From assembly GCF_023218175.1 (NCBI RefSeq), contig NZ_JALPTH010000006.1:62001-126000 (forward strand): DNA of 64,000 bases, in the 5' to 3' direction. This document shows, one piece after another, positions 17,936-27,355 of the stretch. The translations under genes and the position numbers were made by a program. Origin of the DNA: Streptomyces lichenis (GTDB lineage: Bacteria > Actinomycetota > Actinomycetes > Streptomycetales > Streptomycetaceae). Position 1 is the stretch's first letter, and each line of letters starts with the position of its first letter. A model generated the notes under the pieces. That model saw only the letters and a list, made by a program, of their open reading frames with translations. It ran no database searches and had not been told where the DNA came from.

Positions 17936-17979
17936 GACCGGAGGCGTCAAGAGAGCCGAGTGCCGTGCGGGCCGCTCGC

Positions 17980-17991
17980 TAGGCTGTACGC
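17980..17991 (+). promoter_or_regulatory. Putative -10 (TAGGCT) for leaderless DUF6104 gene
   Basis: TAGGCT at 17980-17985 is followed by six bases and the ATG at 17992. No ribosome-binding site precedes the ATG. A matching -35 is not clear. Confidence 0.5.
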
Positions 17992-18174
17992 ATGTACTTC
18001 ACGGACCGTGGCATCGAGGAACTGGAGAAGCGGCGCGGCGAGGAGGAGGTCACCTTCGAGTGGCTGGCCGAGCAGCTGCGCACCTTCGTCGATCTGAACC
18101 CGGACTTCGAGGTCCCGGTCGAGCGGCTCGCCACCTGGCTGGCCCGGCTGGACGACGAGGACGAGGACGAGTAG
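17992..18174 (+). CDS. DUF6104 family small acidic protein
   Basis: A 60-residue acidic protein of the DUF6104 family, restricted to Streptomyces and relatives as far as I know. It is a compact helical protein (MYFTDRGIEELEKRRGEEEV, then FEWLAEQLRTFVDLNPDFEVPVERLATWL) ending in an Asp/Glu run. Function is unknown. No cysteine clusters or membrane segments are present. Translation is probably leaderless, from the -10 element six bases upstream. It lies 81 bases before a DUF6191 gene on the same strand; whether they share a transcript is unclear because the second gene has its own ribosome-binding site. Confidence 0.85.
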   Translation: MYFTDRGIEELEKRRGEEEVTFEWLAEQLRTFVDLNPDFEVPVERLATWLARLDDEDEDE

Positions 18175-18255
18175 CGCCCGCAGCGCCCGGAGCGCGGTGC
18201 CGCACCATGGAGGGGCCGCCCGGTGCGGGCGGGGGCCGGCCAGAAGGAGACGACC

Positions 18256-18468
18256 ATGTTCGGCAGCGCCCTGAACGAGCTGTTCGCCCCGGGCCGGCGC
18301 CACACCGAGGAGGAGAAGCGCCGCCAGGAGATCACCCTGGACGAGGCCGGTGACGCCGACCCCGGACGGGGCCCGATAGACCTCGGCAGCGGGGTCGTCG
18401 TCATCCGGGTGCCGGGCGCCCGGTCGCGCGAAGGCGCGGAGGGGGCCGGGGAGAGGGGCGGGGAGTGA
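18256..18468 (+). CDS. DUF6191 domain-containing small protein
   Basis: A 70-residue protein of the DUF6191 family (MFGSALNELFAPGRRHTEEE, then GDADPGRGPIDLGSGVVVIR), unknown in function. The ATG at 18256 follows AGAAGGAGA; the longer in-frame start at 18199 has no such site. The protein ends in a glycine/glutamate-rich tail that may be disordered. Its stop overlaps the GTG start of the next gene by GTGA, so it is translationally coupled to the SMI1/Tdi1-like protein, and the two may function together. Confidence 0.82.
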   Translation: MFGSALNELFAPGRRHTEEEKRRQEITLDEAGDADPGRGPIDLGSGVVVIRVPGARSREGAEGAGERGGE

Positions 18469-19034
18469 CGCTGGAGGTCCTGCTGCGGCGGTTCCCGGTG
18501 ACGGACACCGTGGCGGACGACGTCCCCGAGGAGGGTGACGGGCTGTTCGGCGAGGTGGCGGGGAAGACCCTGGCGGAGGGGCTGCTGCGGTTCCACACGC
18601 CCGCCTCCGCCCGTGTCTCCTACGCGGCCTGCGCCCGACTCGTGGCGGGGATCGAGGGATGCTACGTCCCGTTCGCCTTCGACTGGTCGGGGCGCGAGCT
18701 GCTGGCCGGCGCGGACGATGTCGTGGTGGTCGACCCGGCGAGGGGCACGGCCCTGTCCACGGGGCTGGACCCGGACGGCTTCCTCGCGGCGGGCGTCGAG
18801 GACCGGCTGGGAGCCGGCGCCTTCCGGGAGTGGCGGGAGGCCTATCCGGGTGACCCCGACCCGCTGGCCTTCGACGAGGTCGTGGGCTACCGGGTGCCCC
18901 TGCTGCTCGGCGGCGAGGACGCCGTGGCCAACCGGGAGCGCACCGGCCGGCGGGACTACTTCGACAACTGCGCCGCCATCGCCCGCCAGGTGCGCAGGCT
19001 GCCCGAAGGGACCGTGATCAGCACTCCGGCCTGA
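18465..19034 (+). CDS. Hypothetical protein with Tdi1/SMI1-like C-terminal motif
   Basis: A 189-residue cytoplasmic protein. The C-terminal half contains GYRVPLLLGGEDAVANRERTG, then DYFDNCAAIARQVRRLPEGT, a pattern I associate with Tdi1-type (DUF1851) proteins of the SMI1/KNR4-like immunity group. The N-terminal half (YVPFAFDWSGRELLAGADDVVVVDP) also fits the SUKH style, where a dry-ink description of a cargo site is not visible. No toxin gene is adjacent, so an immunity role is speculative; orphan copies are common in Streptomyces. The GTG at 18465 is coupled to the DUF6191 stop. A strong bidirectional terminator follows. Confidence 0.65.
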   Translation: MTLEVLLRRFPVTDTVADDVPEEGDGLFGEVAGKTLAEGLLRFHTPASARVSYAACARLVAGIEGCYVPFAFDWSGRELLAGADDVVVVDPARGTALSTGLDPDGFLAAGVEDRLGAGAFREWREAYPGDPDPLAFDEVVGYRVPLLLGGEDAVANRERTGRRDYFDNCAAIARQVRRLPEGTVISTPA

Positions 19035-19056
19035 GCCGCGTGTGAAGCGGCACAAC

Positions 19057-19097
19057 GGAGCGCCCCCTGCCGGACGGTGTCCGGCAGGGGGCGCTCC
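19057..19097. terminator. Bidirectional hairpin terminator
   Basis: A perfect 19-bp inverted repeat (19057-19075 with 19079-19097) with a three-base loop separates the convergent Tdi1-like gene and kgd. Confidence 0.85.
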
Positions 19098-19110
19098 TAC
19101 GCGTCAGGCC

Positions 19111-22100
19111 CTACGCGTCGAACACCTCGGCGACCAGCTGCGCCTGCTCGGCCTGGTGGCGCTTGGCGGAGCCGACGGCCGGGGACGAGCTGTGCGGGCG
19201 CGAGATGCGGCGCAGGCGCTCGCCGTGCGGGATGTCCGCGCCGACGGCCAGGTCCAGGTGGTCGATCAGGTTGAGCGCGATGAACGGCCAGGCACCCTGG
19301 TTGGCCGGCTCCTCCTGGGCCCAGAGGTACTTCTCCGCGTTCGGGTACTTGGAGATCTCGGCCTGGAGCTCCGCGCCGGGGAGCGGGTAGAGCCGCTCGA
19401 CGCGGATGATGGCGGTGCTGGTGTCGCCCCGCTTCTGGCGCTCGGCCTCCAGGTCGTAGTAGACCTTGCCGGCGCAGAAGACGACCTTGCGGACCGCGTC
19501 CGCGGTCACCGACTCGTCACCGATCACCGGGCGGAAGCCGCCGGTGGTGAACTCCTCCGCCTTGGAGGCCGCGGCCTTCAGCCGGAGCATCGACTTCGGG
19601 GTGAAGACCACCAGCGGCTTGTGGTGCGGGTTGTGCACCTGCCACCGCAGCAGGTGGAAGTAGTTGGACGGGAGGGTCGGCATGGCGACCGTCATGTTGT
19701 TCTGCGCGCACATCTGGAGGAAGCGCTCGGGACGGGCCGAGGAGTGGTCCGGGCCCTGGCCCTCGTAGCCGTGCGGCAGCAGCAGGGTGACGCCGGAGGT
19801 CTGCGCCCACTTCTGCTCGGCGGAGGAGATGAACTCGTCCACCACCGTCTGGGCGCCGTTGACGAAGTCGCCGAACTGCGCCTCCCACATCACCAGGGCG
19901 TCCGGGCGGGCCAGCGAGTAGCCGTACTCGAAGCCCATCGCCGCGTACTCGCTGAGCAGCGAGTCGTAGACGTTGTAGCGGGCCTGGTCCTCGGCGAGGT
20001 ACTGGAGGGGGGTGTAGTCCTCGCCCGTCTCCTGGTCGACCAGGACCGCGTGGCGCTGGCCGAAGGTGCCTCGGCGGGTGTCCTGTCCGGACAGCCGCAC
20101 CGGGACGCCCTCCATCAGCAGCGCGCCGATGGCCAGGGTCTCGCCCATGCCCCAGTCGATGGTGCCGTCGTCCACCGAGGCGGCACGGCGCTGGAGCTGC
20201 GGCATCAGCCGCGGGTGGACCTTGACCCGGTCCGGGACGTTCACCTGGGACTGGGCGATCTGCTTGACGACCTCGGCGGAGACCCCGGTGCTGACCGAGA
20301 CCGGGAACTCGGCCTGGGCGTCCGGCACATGGGCCGGGCCGGGCTGCGAGGTGGCCTCGCGGACCTCGGCGAACACCTTCTCCAGCTGCCCCTGGAAGTC
20401 CTGGAGCGCCTGCTCCGCCTCCTCCAGGGTGATGTCGCCGCGGCCGATCAGCGACTCGGTGTAGAGCTTGCGCACCGAGCGCTTCTTGTCGATCAGGCTG
20501 TACATCTGCGGGTTGGTGAACTGCGGGTTGTCGCCCTCGTTGTGACCGCGGCGGCGGTAGCAGATGAGGTCGATCACCACGTCCTTGTTGAACGTCTGGC
20601 GGAACTCGAAGGCCAGCCGCGCGACCCGGACCACGGCCTCGGGGTCGTCGCCGTTCACATGGAAGATCGGCGCCTCGATCATGCGGGCCACGTCGGTGGC
20701 GTACATCGAGGAGCGCGAGGACTCCGGGGCGGCGGTGAAGCCGACCTGGTTGTTGATGACGATGTGCACGGTGCCGCCGGTGCGGTAGCCGCGCAGCTGC
20801 GACATGTTGAGCGTCTCGGCCACCACGCCCTGGCCCGCGAAGGCCGCGTCGCCGTGCAGGGCGACCGGGAGCACGGTGAAGTCGGTGCCGCCCTTGTTGA
20901 CGACGTCCTGCTTGGCGCGGACGACACCCTCCAGGACCGGGTCGACCGCCTCCAGGTGCGAGGGGTTGGCGACCAGCGAGACCTTGATCTGCTCGCCGTC
21001 CAGGCCGGTGAAGGTGCCGTCGGCGCCCAGGTGGTACTTGACGTCGCCGGAGCCGTGCATCGACTTCGGGTCGAGGTTGCCCTCGAACTCGCGGAAGATC
21101 TGCGCGTACGACTTGCCGACGATGTTCGCCAGCACGTTCAGCCGGCCGCGGTGGGCCATGCCGATGACGACCTCGTCCAGCCGGGACTCGGCGGCGGAGT
21201 CGATGACCGCGTCCAGCAGCGGGATGACGGACTCGCCGCCCTCCAGCGAGAAGCGCTTCTGGCCGACGTACTTGGTCTGCAGGAAGGTCTCGAACGCCTC
21301 GGCCGCGTTGAGCCGGCGCAGGATGCGCAGCTGCTCCTCGCGCTCGGGCTTGGAGTGCGGGCGCTCGACGCGGTCCTGGATCCACTTGCGCTGCTTGGGA
21401 TCCTGGATGTGCATGAACTCGATGCCGGTGGTGCGGCAGTACGAGTCGCGCAGCACACCGAGGATGTCGCGCAGCTTCATCATGGACTTGCCGCCGAAGC
21501 CGCCGACCGCGAACTCCCGCTCCAGGTCCCACAGGGTGAGGCCGTGCTCGGTGATGTCCAGGTCGGGGTGCTTGCGCTGGCGGTACTCCAGCGGGTCGGT
21601 GTCGGCCATGACGTGGCCGCGGACCCGGTAGGAGTGGATCAGCTCGAAGACCCGCGCGGCCTTGGTGACGTCGTCGTCGTGCGAGGCGTCGATGTCCTTG
21701 AGCCAGCGCACCGGCTCGTAGGGGATCCGCAGCGACTTGAAGATGTCGTCGTAGAAACCGTCCTCGCCCAGGAGGAGGTTGGCCACGATCCGCAGGAACT
21801 CGCCGGAGGCGGCGCCCTGGATGACCCGGTGGTCGTAGGTCGAGGTGAGCGTCATCACCTTGGAGATGCCCAGCTTGTTCAGGGTGTCCTGGGAGGTGCC
21901 CTGGAACTCGGCCGGGTAGTCCATGGAGCCGACGCCCATGATGACGGACTGACCGGGCATCAGCCGCGGCACCGAGTGGACGGTGCCCAGGCCGCCGGGG
22001 TTGGTCAGGGAGACCGTGACCCCGGTGAAGTCCTCCATGGTCAGCTTGTTGTTCCGGGCGCGGCGGACGATGTCCTCGTACGCCTGCCAGAACTCGAAGA

Positions 22101-22971
22101 AGCCCAGGGTCTCGGCCTTCTTGATGCCGGCCACCACCAGCTGGCGCTCGCCGTTGGGCTTCACCAGGTCGATGGCGAGGCCGAAGTTGATGTGCTCCGG
22201 CTTGACCAGGGTGGGCTTGCCGTCCTTCACCGCGAAGGAGTTGTTCATCGACGGCATGGCCTTGATGGCCTGCACCATCGCGTACCCGATGAGGTGGGTG
22301 AAGGAGATCTTCCCGCCGCGGGCCCGCTTGAGGTGGTTGTTGATGACGATGCGGTTGTCGAACAGCAGCTTCACCGGGACGGCGCGGACCGAGGTGGCGG
22401 TCGGCAGCTCCAGCGAGGCGCTCATGTTCTTGGCGACCGCGGCGGAGGGCCCGCGCAGGGTCACGAACTCGGGACCGGCCGGCGCCTCGGTGGACTCCTG
22501 CGCCTGCTGGGCCTTCGGCTTCGCGGGAGCGGCGGCCTTGGGCTGCGCGGCCTTTGGCTGCTCGGCCTGCGGCTTGGCGGCGGGGGCGGCGGCCTGCGCC
22601 TGCGCCGGCTTGGCCTGCGCGGGCTGGGCGGCGGGCGCCGGGGCGGCCTGGGGGGCGGCGGCCTGCGCCTGGGCGGGCTGCGCGCCGGCCGGCTGTGCGG
22701 CGGCCGGTGCGGGCACCTGGCCCTGGGCGGGCTGGGCGGCGGAGGCTCCCGACGGGGCCTCGGCGGGCTTGTCCGCCGCGTCGGCGGCGCCCGGCTTGTA
22801 GTCGGCGAAGAAGTCCCACCAGGCGCGATCGACCGAATTCGGGTCCTGGAGGTACTGCTGGTAGATCTCGTCGACGAGCCACTCGTTGGCACCGAACGCG
22901 GCGGCAGGGTTCTGGCCCTGGCCGTCTTGGTCGGTCGATGTGCTCGCATTACTGGGGGACTGAGACGACAC
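19111..22971 (-). CDS. kgd: Multifunctional 2-oxoglutarate decarboxylase/dehydrogenase E1-E2 (Kgd)
   Basis: A 1286-residue TCA-cycle enzyme that fuses an E2-type succinyltransferase domain to a thiamine-diphosphate E1, the actinobacterial layout (OdhA/Kgd). Order: an E1-like N-terminal segment ([21 protein letters not shown]), a Pro/Ala/Gln linker about residues 55-160, the acyltransferase domain with [15 protein letters not shown], then the E1 domain with [25 protein letters not shown] and the C-terminal transketolase-like part. No lipoyl domain is present; that is carried by another protein. The GTG at 22971 gives VSSQSPSN, the start I recall for the S. coelicolor protein; the frame upstream lacks conservation. 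Activity in related species is controlled by GarA/OdhI-type FHA inhibitors. Confidence 0.94.
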   Translation of the reverse strand: MSSQSPSNASTSTDQDGQGQNPAAAFGANEWLVDEIYQQYLQDPNSVDRAWWDFFADYKPGAADAADKPAEAPSGASAAQPAQGQVPAPAAAQPAGAQPAQAQAAAPQAAPAPAAQPAQAKPAQAQAAAPAAKPQAEQPKAAQPKAAAPAKPKAQQAQESTEAPAGPEFVTLRGPSAAVAKNMSASLELPTATSVRAVPVKLLFDNRIVINNHLKRARGGKISFTHLIGYAMVQAIKAMPSMNNSFAVKDGKPTLVKPEHINFGLAIDLVKPNGERQLVVAGIKKAETLGFFEFWQAYEDIVRRARNNKLTMEDFTGVTVSLTNPGGLGTVHSVPRLMPGQSVIMGVGSMDYPAEFQGTSQDTLNKLGISKVMTLTSTYDHRVIQGAASGEFLRIVANLLLGEDGFYDDIFKSLRIPYEPVRWLKDIDASHDDDVTKAARVFELIHSYRVRGHVMADTDPLEYRQRKHPDLDITEHGLTLWDLEREFAVGGFGGKSMMKLRDILGVLRDSYCRTTGIEFMHIQDPKQRKWIQDRVERPHSKPEREEQLRILRRLNAAEAFETFLQTKYVGQKRFSLEGGESVIPLLDAVIDSAAESRLDEVVIGMAHRGRLNVLANIVGKSYAQIFREFEGNLDPKSMHGSGDVKYHLGADGTFTGLDGEQIKVSLVANPSHLEAVDPVLEGVVRAKQDVVNKGGTDFTVLPVALHGDAAFAGQGVVAETLNMSQLRGYRTGGTVHIVINNQVGFTAAPESSRSSMYATDVARMIEAPIFHVNGDDPEAVVRVARLAFEFRQTFNKDVVIDLICYRRRGHNEGDNPQFTNPQMYSLIDKKRSVRKLYTESLIGRGDITLEEAEQALQDFQGQLEKVFAEVREATSQPGPAHVPDAQAEFPVSVSTGVSAEVVKQIAQSQVNVPDRVKVHPRLMPQLQRRAASVDDGTIDWGMGETLAIGALLMEGVPVRLSGQDTRRGTFGQRHAVLVDQETGEDYTPLQYLAEDQARYNVYDSLLSEYAAMGFEYGYSLARPDALVMWEAQFGDFVNGAQTVVDEFISSAEQKWAQTSGVTLLLPHGYEGQGPDHSSARPERFLQMCAQNNMTVAMPTLPSNYFHLLRWQVHNPHHKPLVVFTPKSMLRLKAAASKAEEFTTGGFRPVIGDESVTADAVRKVVFCAGKVYYDLEAERQKRGDTSTAIIRVERLYPLPGAELQAEISKYPNAEKYLWAQEEPANQGAWPFIALNLIDHLDLAVGADIPHGERLRRISRPHSSSPAVGSAKRHQAEQAQLVAEVFDA

Positions 22972-23348
22972 GGCGGTAACCGCCCTCTTCCGCTTCGCAA
23001 GGTGATGGACAGCGGAAATAAAGGCTACGCCTCCCCGGCCCGGACGTGCAGGCCGGGCATCGTCATCGTCGTGTAGATCACATCGTGAGACGTGTTTCAC
23101 GGCGATGAAGGGCGGGAAACAAGCGTGGTTCGACCGGAAACGGGTAGGAGGGCGCCTCGCCGCGGCCCCCGGCGATCCGGAGCGCGGCCACCTTCCCGCG
23201 GCACACAACCGCTGGTCAGGGCCCCGTCGCGTGGGCTCCGACCGACGGCGGCAACCGGAACCGCGGCTACCGACCCTACGTCAACCCCGCCCGCCTCCGG
23301 ACCACCCGCGCACACCCGATCGTCAAGGCCGGGGGTCAACCTTCACCG
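22972..23348. other. 377-bp intergenic region upstream of kgd
   Basis: It should hold the kgd promoter. The only structure I see is an imperfect dyad at 23081-23107: CATCG with CGATG enclosing CGTGA-N8-TCACG (23084-23101), which resembles a regulator site. No open frame here has a ribosome-binding site and family signature. The part 23210-23348 shows no clear signal. Confidence 0.45.
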
Positions 23349-24536
23349 TCAACCGCGCTGCTGCGGAATTCCCGGGAGGGTGACGCGGATCCGGCAGCCG
23401 CGCACCGACTCGGCCACCCCGATCCGGCCGCCGTGCAGATCCACCGCCCAGCGCGCGATGGCCAGCCCCAGTCCCGTGCCGCCGTCGCTGCCCGGGCCGT
23501 GCGGGGAGGGCACACCGCCCCGGTTGAACCGCTCGAAGACCTTGTGCCACTCCGACTGCGGGATGCCCGGCCCCTCGTCCTGGACCTCCAGGGTCAGCGA
23601 CTCCGGCAGCGCCCCGCGCCGCGCCCGCACCGTGACCCGGCCGTGCGGCGGGGAGTGCTTGACCGCGTTGTCGATCAGGTTGGCGACCACCTGGTGCAGC
23701 CGCTCCGCGTCCGCGTGCGCGGTCAGCTCCGGCGGGGAGACGTCCAGATGCAGATGGACGTCGGTACGGGTGTGGTGGCCCGAGCCGGAACTCAGCCGGC
23801 GCTGGGCGGCGGCCAGGTTCGCCTCCTTCAGCACCCCGGACAGATACGGCCACACCTCGAAGCGGCCGGCCCGCAGCGGCACCACCCCGTTGTCCAGCCG
23901 GGACAGGTCCAGCAGCGTCTCCACCAGCCGGCCCAGCCGCTCGGTCTGCTTCAGCGCGGTCCGCATGGTCTCCGGATCGGCCGCCGAGACGCCGTCCACC
24001 ACGTTCTCCAGCACCGCGCGCAGCGCCGCGATGGGGGTGCGCAGCTCATGGGAGACGTTGGCCACCAGCTCCTTGCGGTTGCGGTCCACCGACTCCAGGT
24101 CGTCCGCCATCCGGTTGATGGTGGAGGCCAGGTCGCCCAGCTCGTCCCGGCGGTCCGCGCCCCGCACCCGGCAGGTGTAGTCGCCGTGCGAGATGGCCCC
24201 GGCCACCCGGTTCATCTCGTCCAGCGGCGCGGTCAGCCCGTGCGCCACGAACTGGGTGATCAGCAGCGTGGCGATCACCGAGAAGACGGTGATGAAGCGC
24301 AGCTCGGTCTCGGTGCGCAGGGCCACCATCAGCAGCCCGGTGGTGATGAAGACCGAGACCACCACCAGGGTGCCCAGCTTGGTCTTGATCGACACCGGGA
24401 CCGTGCCCAGCCGCGACCACCCCGGCAGGGACGGCGCCGAACGCTCCCCGGTCCTGCCCCGGCGCGGGGTGCGCGCACGGGGGCGGGCCTGCCCGGGCAC
24501 CCCGTCCGCCGCCTGGCGCCCCCCGGTCCCGCTCAT
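23349..24536 (-). CDS. HAMP domain sensor histidine kinase
   Basis: A 395-residue membrane histidine kinase. A basic cytosolic N-terminus of about 45 residues is followed by two adjacent membrane segments (LGTLVVVSVFITTGLLMVAL and FITVFSVIATLLITQFVAHG) with almost no extracellular loop, then HAMP, an H-box NVSHELRTPIAALRAVLENV and the ATPase part with NLIDNAVKHSPP, DEGPGIP and GGTGLGLAI. The minimal sensor region implies detection within or near the membrane. The ATG at 24536 overlaps the response-regulator stop (ATGA), so kinase and regulator are coupled. The signal is unknown. Confidence 0.93.
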   Translation of the reverse strand: MSGTGGRQAADGVPGQARPRARTPRRGRTGERSAPSLPGWSRLGTVPVSIKTKLGTLVVVSVFITTGLLMVALRTETELRFITVFSVIATLLITQFVAHGLTAPLDEMNRVAGAISHGDYTCRVRGADRRDELGDLASTINRMADDLESVDRNRKELVANVSHELRTPIAALRAVLENVVDGVSAADPETMRTALKQTERLGRLVETLLDLSRLDNGVVPLRAGRFEVWPYLSGVLKEANLAAAQRRLSSGSGHHTRTDVHLHLDVSPPELTAHADAERLHQVVANLIDNAVKHSPPHGRVTVRARRGALPESLTLEVQDEGPGIPQSEWHKVFERFNRGGVPSPHGPGSDGGTGLGLAIARWAVDLHGGRIGVAESVRGCRIRVTLPGIPQQRG

Positions 24537-25279
24537 GGCGCGGGCGTCTCCAGCGCGTAGCCGACCCCGTGCACCGTGCGGATGCGCTCGGCGCCGATCT
24601 TCCGGCGCAGCGCCTTGATGTGGCTGTCCACGGTCCGGGTGCCGGAGGCGTCCGCCCAGTCCCACACCTCGGCCAGCAGCTGCTCGCGGGAGAGCACCGC
24701 GCGGGGGGTGTTGGCCAGGCAGACCAGCAGGTCGAACTCGGTCGGCGTCAGATGCACGTCCTCACCGCGCACCCGCACCCGCCGCTGGGCGTGGTCCACC
24801 TCCAGCTCGCCCAGGCGCAGGATGCCGCTGCGCGGGGCGGCCGCGGCCTGCGCGGCCCGCTCGATCCGCCGCAGCAGCACATGGACCCGGGCCGCCAGCT
24901 CCCGCATCGAGAACGGCTTGGTCATGTAGTCGTCCGCGCCCACTCCGAGACCGACCAGCATGTCCGTCTCGTCGTCGCGGGCGGTGAGCATCAGCACCGG
25001 CACCGGCCGCTGCGCCTGGACCCGGCGGCAGACCTCCAGACCGTCGAAGCCCGGCAGCATCACGTCCAGCACCATCAGGTCCGGCTGCCACGCCTCGGCC
25101 GCCTCCACCGCCGCCGGCCCGTCGGTCGCCGTCTGCACCTGGAAGCCCTCGGCGCGCAGCCGGGCGGAGATCGCCTCCACGATGGTGCTGTCGTCCTCGA
25201 CGACCAGCACACGGCGCTGGGTGCCCGGTGTGGCCGCCCCGGCCGCCGTGCCGTTCGGACTGGTGTGTGTCTGCTCCAT
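24533..25279 (-). CDS. OmpR family response regulator
   Basis: A 248-residue DNA-binding response regulator, partner of the overlapping kinase gene. The receiver domain (about residues 22-135) shows acidic residues in VLVVEDDS, the phosphoacceptor Asp in LMVLDVMLPGFDG, TAR in LMLTARDDE and the Lys in YMTKPFSMREL. The winged helix (about 155-245) has LTPTEFDLLVCLA and TVDSHIKALRRKIG. The ATG at 25279 is used because upstream in-frame codons precede no conserved sequence. It is the first gene of the pair and lies 143 bases from the start-distal neighbour, the spermidine-synthase-like gene, on the same strand. Confidence 0.93.
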   Translation of the reverse strand: MEQTHTSPNGTAAGAATPGTQRRVLVVEDDSTIVEAISARLRAEGFQVQTATDGPAAVEAAEAWQPDLMVLDVMLPGFDGLEVCRRVQAQRPVPVLMLTARDDETDMLVGLGVGADDYMTKPFSMRELAARVHVLLRRIERAAQAAAAPRSGILRLGELEVDHAQRRVRVRGEDVHLTPTEFDLLVCLANTPRAVLSREQLLAEVWDWADASGTRTVDSHIKALRRKIGAERIRTVHGVGYALETPAP

Positions 25280-25422
25280 CGCCCCGCCCCTGTCGCGTCC
25301 TGCGCGAGCGTGTAGTTCCGTGCCGTACCCGGACAGCGCCGCTGAGTCCGACGGCACCACTGGCGACGGGTGCCGTCGGCGGCTGCCCGGTCAGCAGCGT
25401 AAAGGCACCGACCGCGTCCCGG

Positions 25423-26142
25423 CTACGCAGGGCGAACGGCGAGGTGGACGACGTCCGGTACGCCCCGGGCAACGGGGATCTCTTCGGTCCGTACCCCGCT
25501 GAAACCGGCATTCCGCAAGGAGTCTTCGAAATCGCCGGACGGCCGGGCGGACCACACGGCGAGCACCCCGCCCGGGTTGAGCCGGGCCGCGCAGGCGGCC
25601 AGACCGGCGGGCGAGTAGAGGGAGCCGTTGTCCTCGGTGACGGTCCAGTCCGGCCCGTTGTCGACGTCCAGGCAGAGCGCGTCATAGGTGTCCGGGGCGT
25701 CCAGGACATGGGCCACCAGGTCCTCGTGGAGCAGCACCGTGCGCGGGTCCGCGAGCGCCTCCGAGGTGATCCGGGAGAGCGGCCCCTCGCGGTGCCAGTC
25801 GATGACCGCCTTCTCCCGCTCCACCACCGCGATCCGGCCCCAGCAGGCGTCCGCGGCGGCCCGCGCCAGCGAGAACCCGACGCCCAACCCCCCGATGAGC
25901 AGCGTCGGATGGGCCCGGGTGCCGAGCGCGTCGCGCGCCGCGTCGACCAGCAGGCGCTCGGACCGCCCGTCGGAGGTGTCCATCAGGAACGTGCCGTTGG
26001 CGATGATCTCGAAGAGCTCGCCGCGCTGCCGCAGCACCACCTCGCCGTAGGGGCCCTCGCGCCGGTCGAGCGTCACCGGGGGGTCCTGCGTCACGGGTGG
26101 GTCGTACGTGGCGAGCGGTTTCGCCGGGGTCGTCTCAGCCAT
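25423..26142 (-). CDS. Spermidine synthase-like SAM-binding protein
   Basis: A 239-residue protein of the spermine/spermidine-synthase superfamily, with the Rossmann core in HPTLLIGGLGVGFSLARAA and VVEREKAVIDWH, and YDALCLDVDNGPDW where the family usually has a catalytic DxxDP-type motif. The canonical GGGDGG loop is GGLGVGF and the gatekeeping acidic pair is altered, so aminopropyl transfer is doubtful; a methyltransferase-like or binding role is possible. The ATG at 26142 has no ribosome-binding site but a TACGCT box six bases upstream, consistent with leaderless translation. It is a single gene between a two-component pair and a divergent rhomboid-like gene. Confidence 0.8.
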   Translation of the reverse strand: MAETTPAKPLATYDPPVTQDPPVTLDRREGPYGEVVLRQRGELFEIIANGTFLMDTSDGRSERLLVDAARDALGTRAHPTLLIGGLGVGFSLARAAADACWGRIAVVEREKAVIDWHREGPLSRITSEALADPRTVLLHEDLVAHVLDAPDTYDALCLDVDNGPDWTVTEDNGSLYSPAGLAACAARLNPGGVLAVWSARPSGDFEDSLRNAGFSGVRTEEIPVARGVPDVVHLAVRPA

Positions 26143-26154
26143 GTGCCGAGCGTA
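26143..26154 (-). promoter_or_regulatory. Putative -10 (TACGCT) for leaderless spermidine-synthase-like gene
   Basis: On the minus strand TACGCT occupies 26154-26149, then six bases lead to the ATG at 26142. No ribosome-binding site is seen. Confidence 0.45.
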
Positions 26155-26356
26155 ACCAGCCGTACGGGGGTGGTGGTTGACCCTTTTCTGGCCCGGGCCG
26201 GAAACGTGGCACCGTGAGGAAGGCCACAGGGGGATGGCCCGCCCCGGCGGGATGTGACGTAGATCATCACCGTCGGCAGGCATGGACCCGGGCCCGGGGG
26301 CAGGCTCCCGCCCGGCGGACCGTGCGGGGCCCGCCGGATCGAAGGGCGGCCACGCG

Positions 26357-27355
26357 GTGGAGCGGTTGCGGACGCGCGGTACGGGCGGTGGGGCCGTGCC
26401 GTATCCGGTCGCGCCCGCCCCGCCTCCCGGTACGGGCCACGCGCCCCTGGCGCGGATGGCTGCCGGGCCGCGCCGGGTGGTCCGGCTGCTGCCGACGCCG
26501 ACCGGGACGCCGTTCACCTTCGGCTGTCTGCTGGTCCTGGTGCTCAGCTCGCTGTTCGCCCGGTACGGCGAGGCCGGCACCGTCGGCCGGCTGCTCCAGG
26601 CCTCCGGTCCGGACGCCGCCCAACTGGCCCGTACGCCGGTGCGGGTGCTGCTCGCCGGCGTGCCGCGGCTGCCGGGCGGGCCGTTCTCGCCGTACGCCGT
26701 GGGGCTGGTCGCCGTGCTCACCGCGCTGGAGCGGCGGATCGGCGCCTGGCGGACGGCCGCCGTCTTCGTGCTGGGGCATGTGGTGGCGACGCTGGCCACC
26801 GAGATCCCGGTCGGGCTCTCCGTACTCGCCGGGCACCTGCACAGCAGCTCGCTGCACCGGTTGGACTACGGGGTGGGCTTCGGCCTGCTCGCCGTGCTGG
26901 GCGCCCTGGCCGGGCTGCTCGGCCCGCTGGCCCGGGTGCTGGTGCTCGGCTGGGTGGCGGTGCTGCTCGCCCAGGACCTGGTGGCGTACACCGACCCGCT
27001 CACCGCCTGGGGCCACCCGCTGGCGCTGCTGGTGGGCCTGGCCTGCCGCCCGCTGGTCCGCCGGGCGGCACCGCGGCGGACGGTGCCGGGACGGGCGGCG
27101 GTACGGGGCCCGGCGACCGCGACCGCGGCCATGGCGGCGGCCGCGACCGTGGCGGTGCCGCGTCAGCGCGAGAGAGGCCGTCCGGGCCCGGTGCCCTCGG
27201 CCCGTCCGGCCTTCCCGGCGCGGTGGCGCAGCAGGAAGGCCACGGCGAGGGCGGCGAGCACCGCGGCCGCGGCACCGGTGAGCAGGGCCAGCCGCATTCC
27301 GGAGACGAACGCGTCCCGGGCGCGGGCGATCAGCGCCGGGTCGCCGAGCGCGTAG
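26357..27355 (+). CDS. Rhomboid-like integral membrane protein
   Basis: A protein of about 332 residues with six or so hydrophobic segments between residues 45 and 240 (TFGCLLVLVLSSLF, YAVGLVAVLTALE, AAVFVLGHVVATL, GFGLLAVLGALAGLL, VLVLGWVAVLLAQDL). The plan matches rhomboid-like proteins of Streptomyces, but I see no GxSG serine motif, so a protease role is not supported; GHVVATL and LDYGVGFG sit where rhomboid catalytic regions would be. The start is uncertain: ATG 26282 and ATG 26456 are in frame; GTG 26357 has GGGCGG upstream. The last 193 bases are antisense to the 3' end of the MFS gene and encode an Ala/Arg-rich tail. Confidence 0.68.
   Translation: MERLRTRGTGGGAVPYPVAPAPPPGTGHAPLARMAAGPRRVVRLLPTPTGTPFTFGCLLVLVLSSLFARYGEAGTVGRLLQASGPDAAQLARTPVRVLLAGVPRLPGGPFSPYAVGLVAVLTALERRIGAWRTAAVFVLGHVVATLATEIPVGLSVLAGHLHSSSLHRLDYGVGFGLLAVLGALAGLLGPLARVLVLGWVAVLLAQDLVAYTDPLTAWGHPLALLVGLACRPLVRRAAPRRTVPGRAAVRGPATATAAMAAAATVAVPRQRERGRPGPVPSARPAFPARWRSRKATARAASTAAAAPVSRASRIPETNASRARAISAGSPSA

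Noticed and set aside
19042..23076. An open frame of 1344 residues on the plus strand, antisense to kgd
   Set aside because: It runs through the whole of kgd on the opposite strand, has Arg/Gly/Ala/Leu-rich composition and no domain; it is an artefact of high GC at the third position of kgd.
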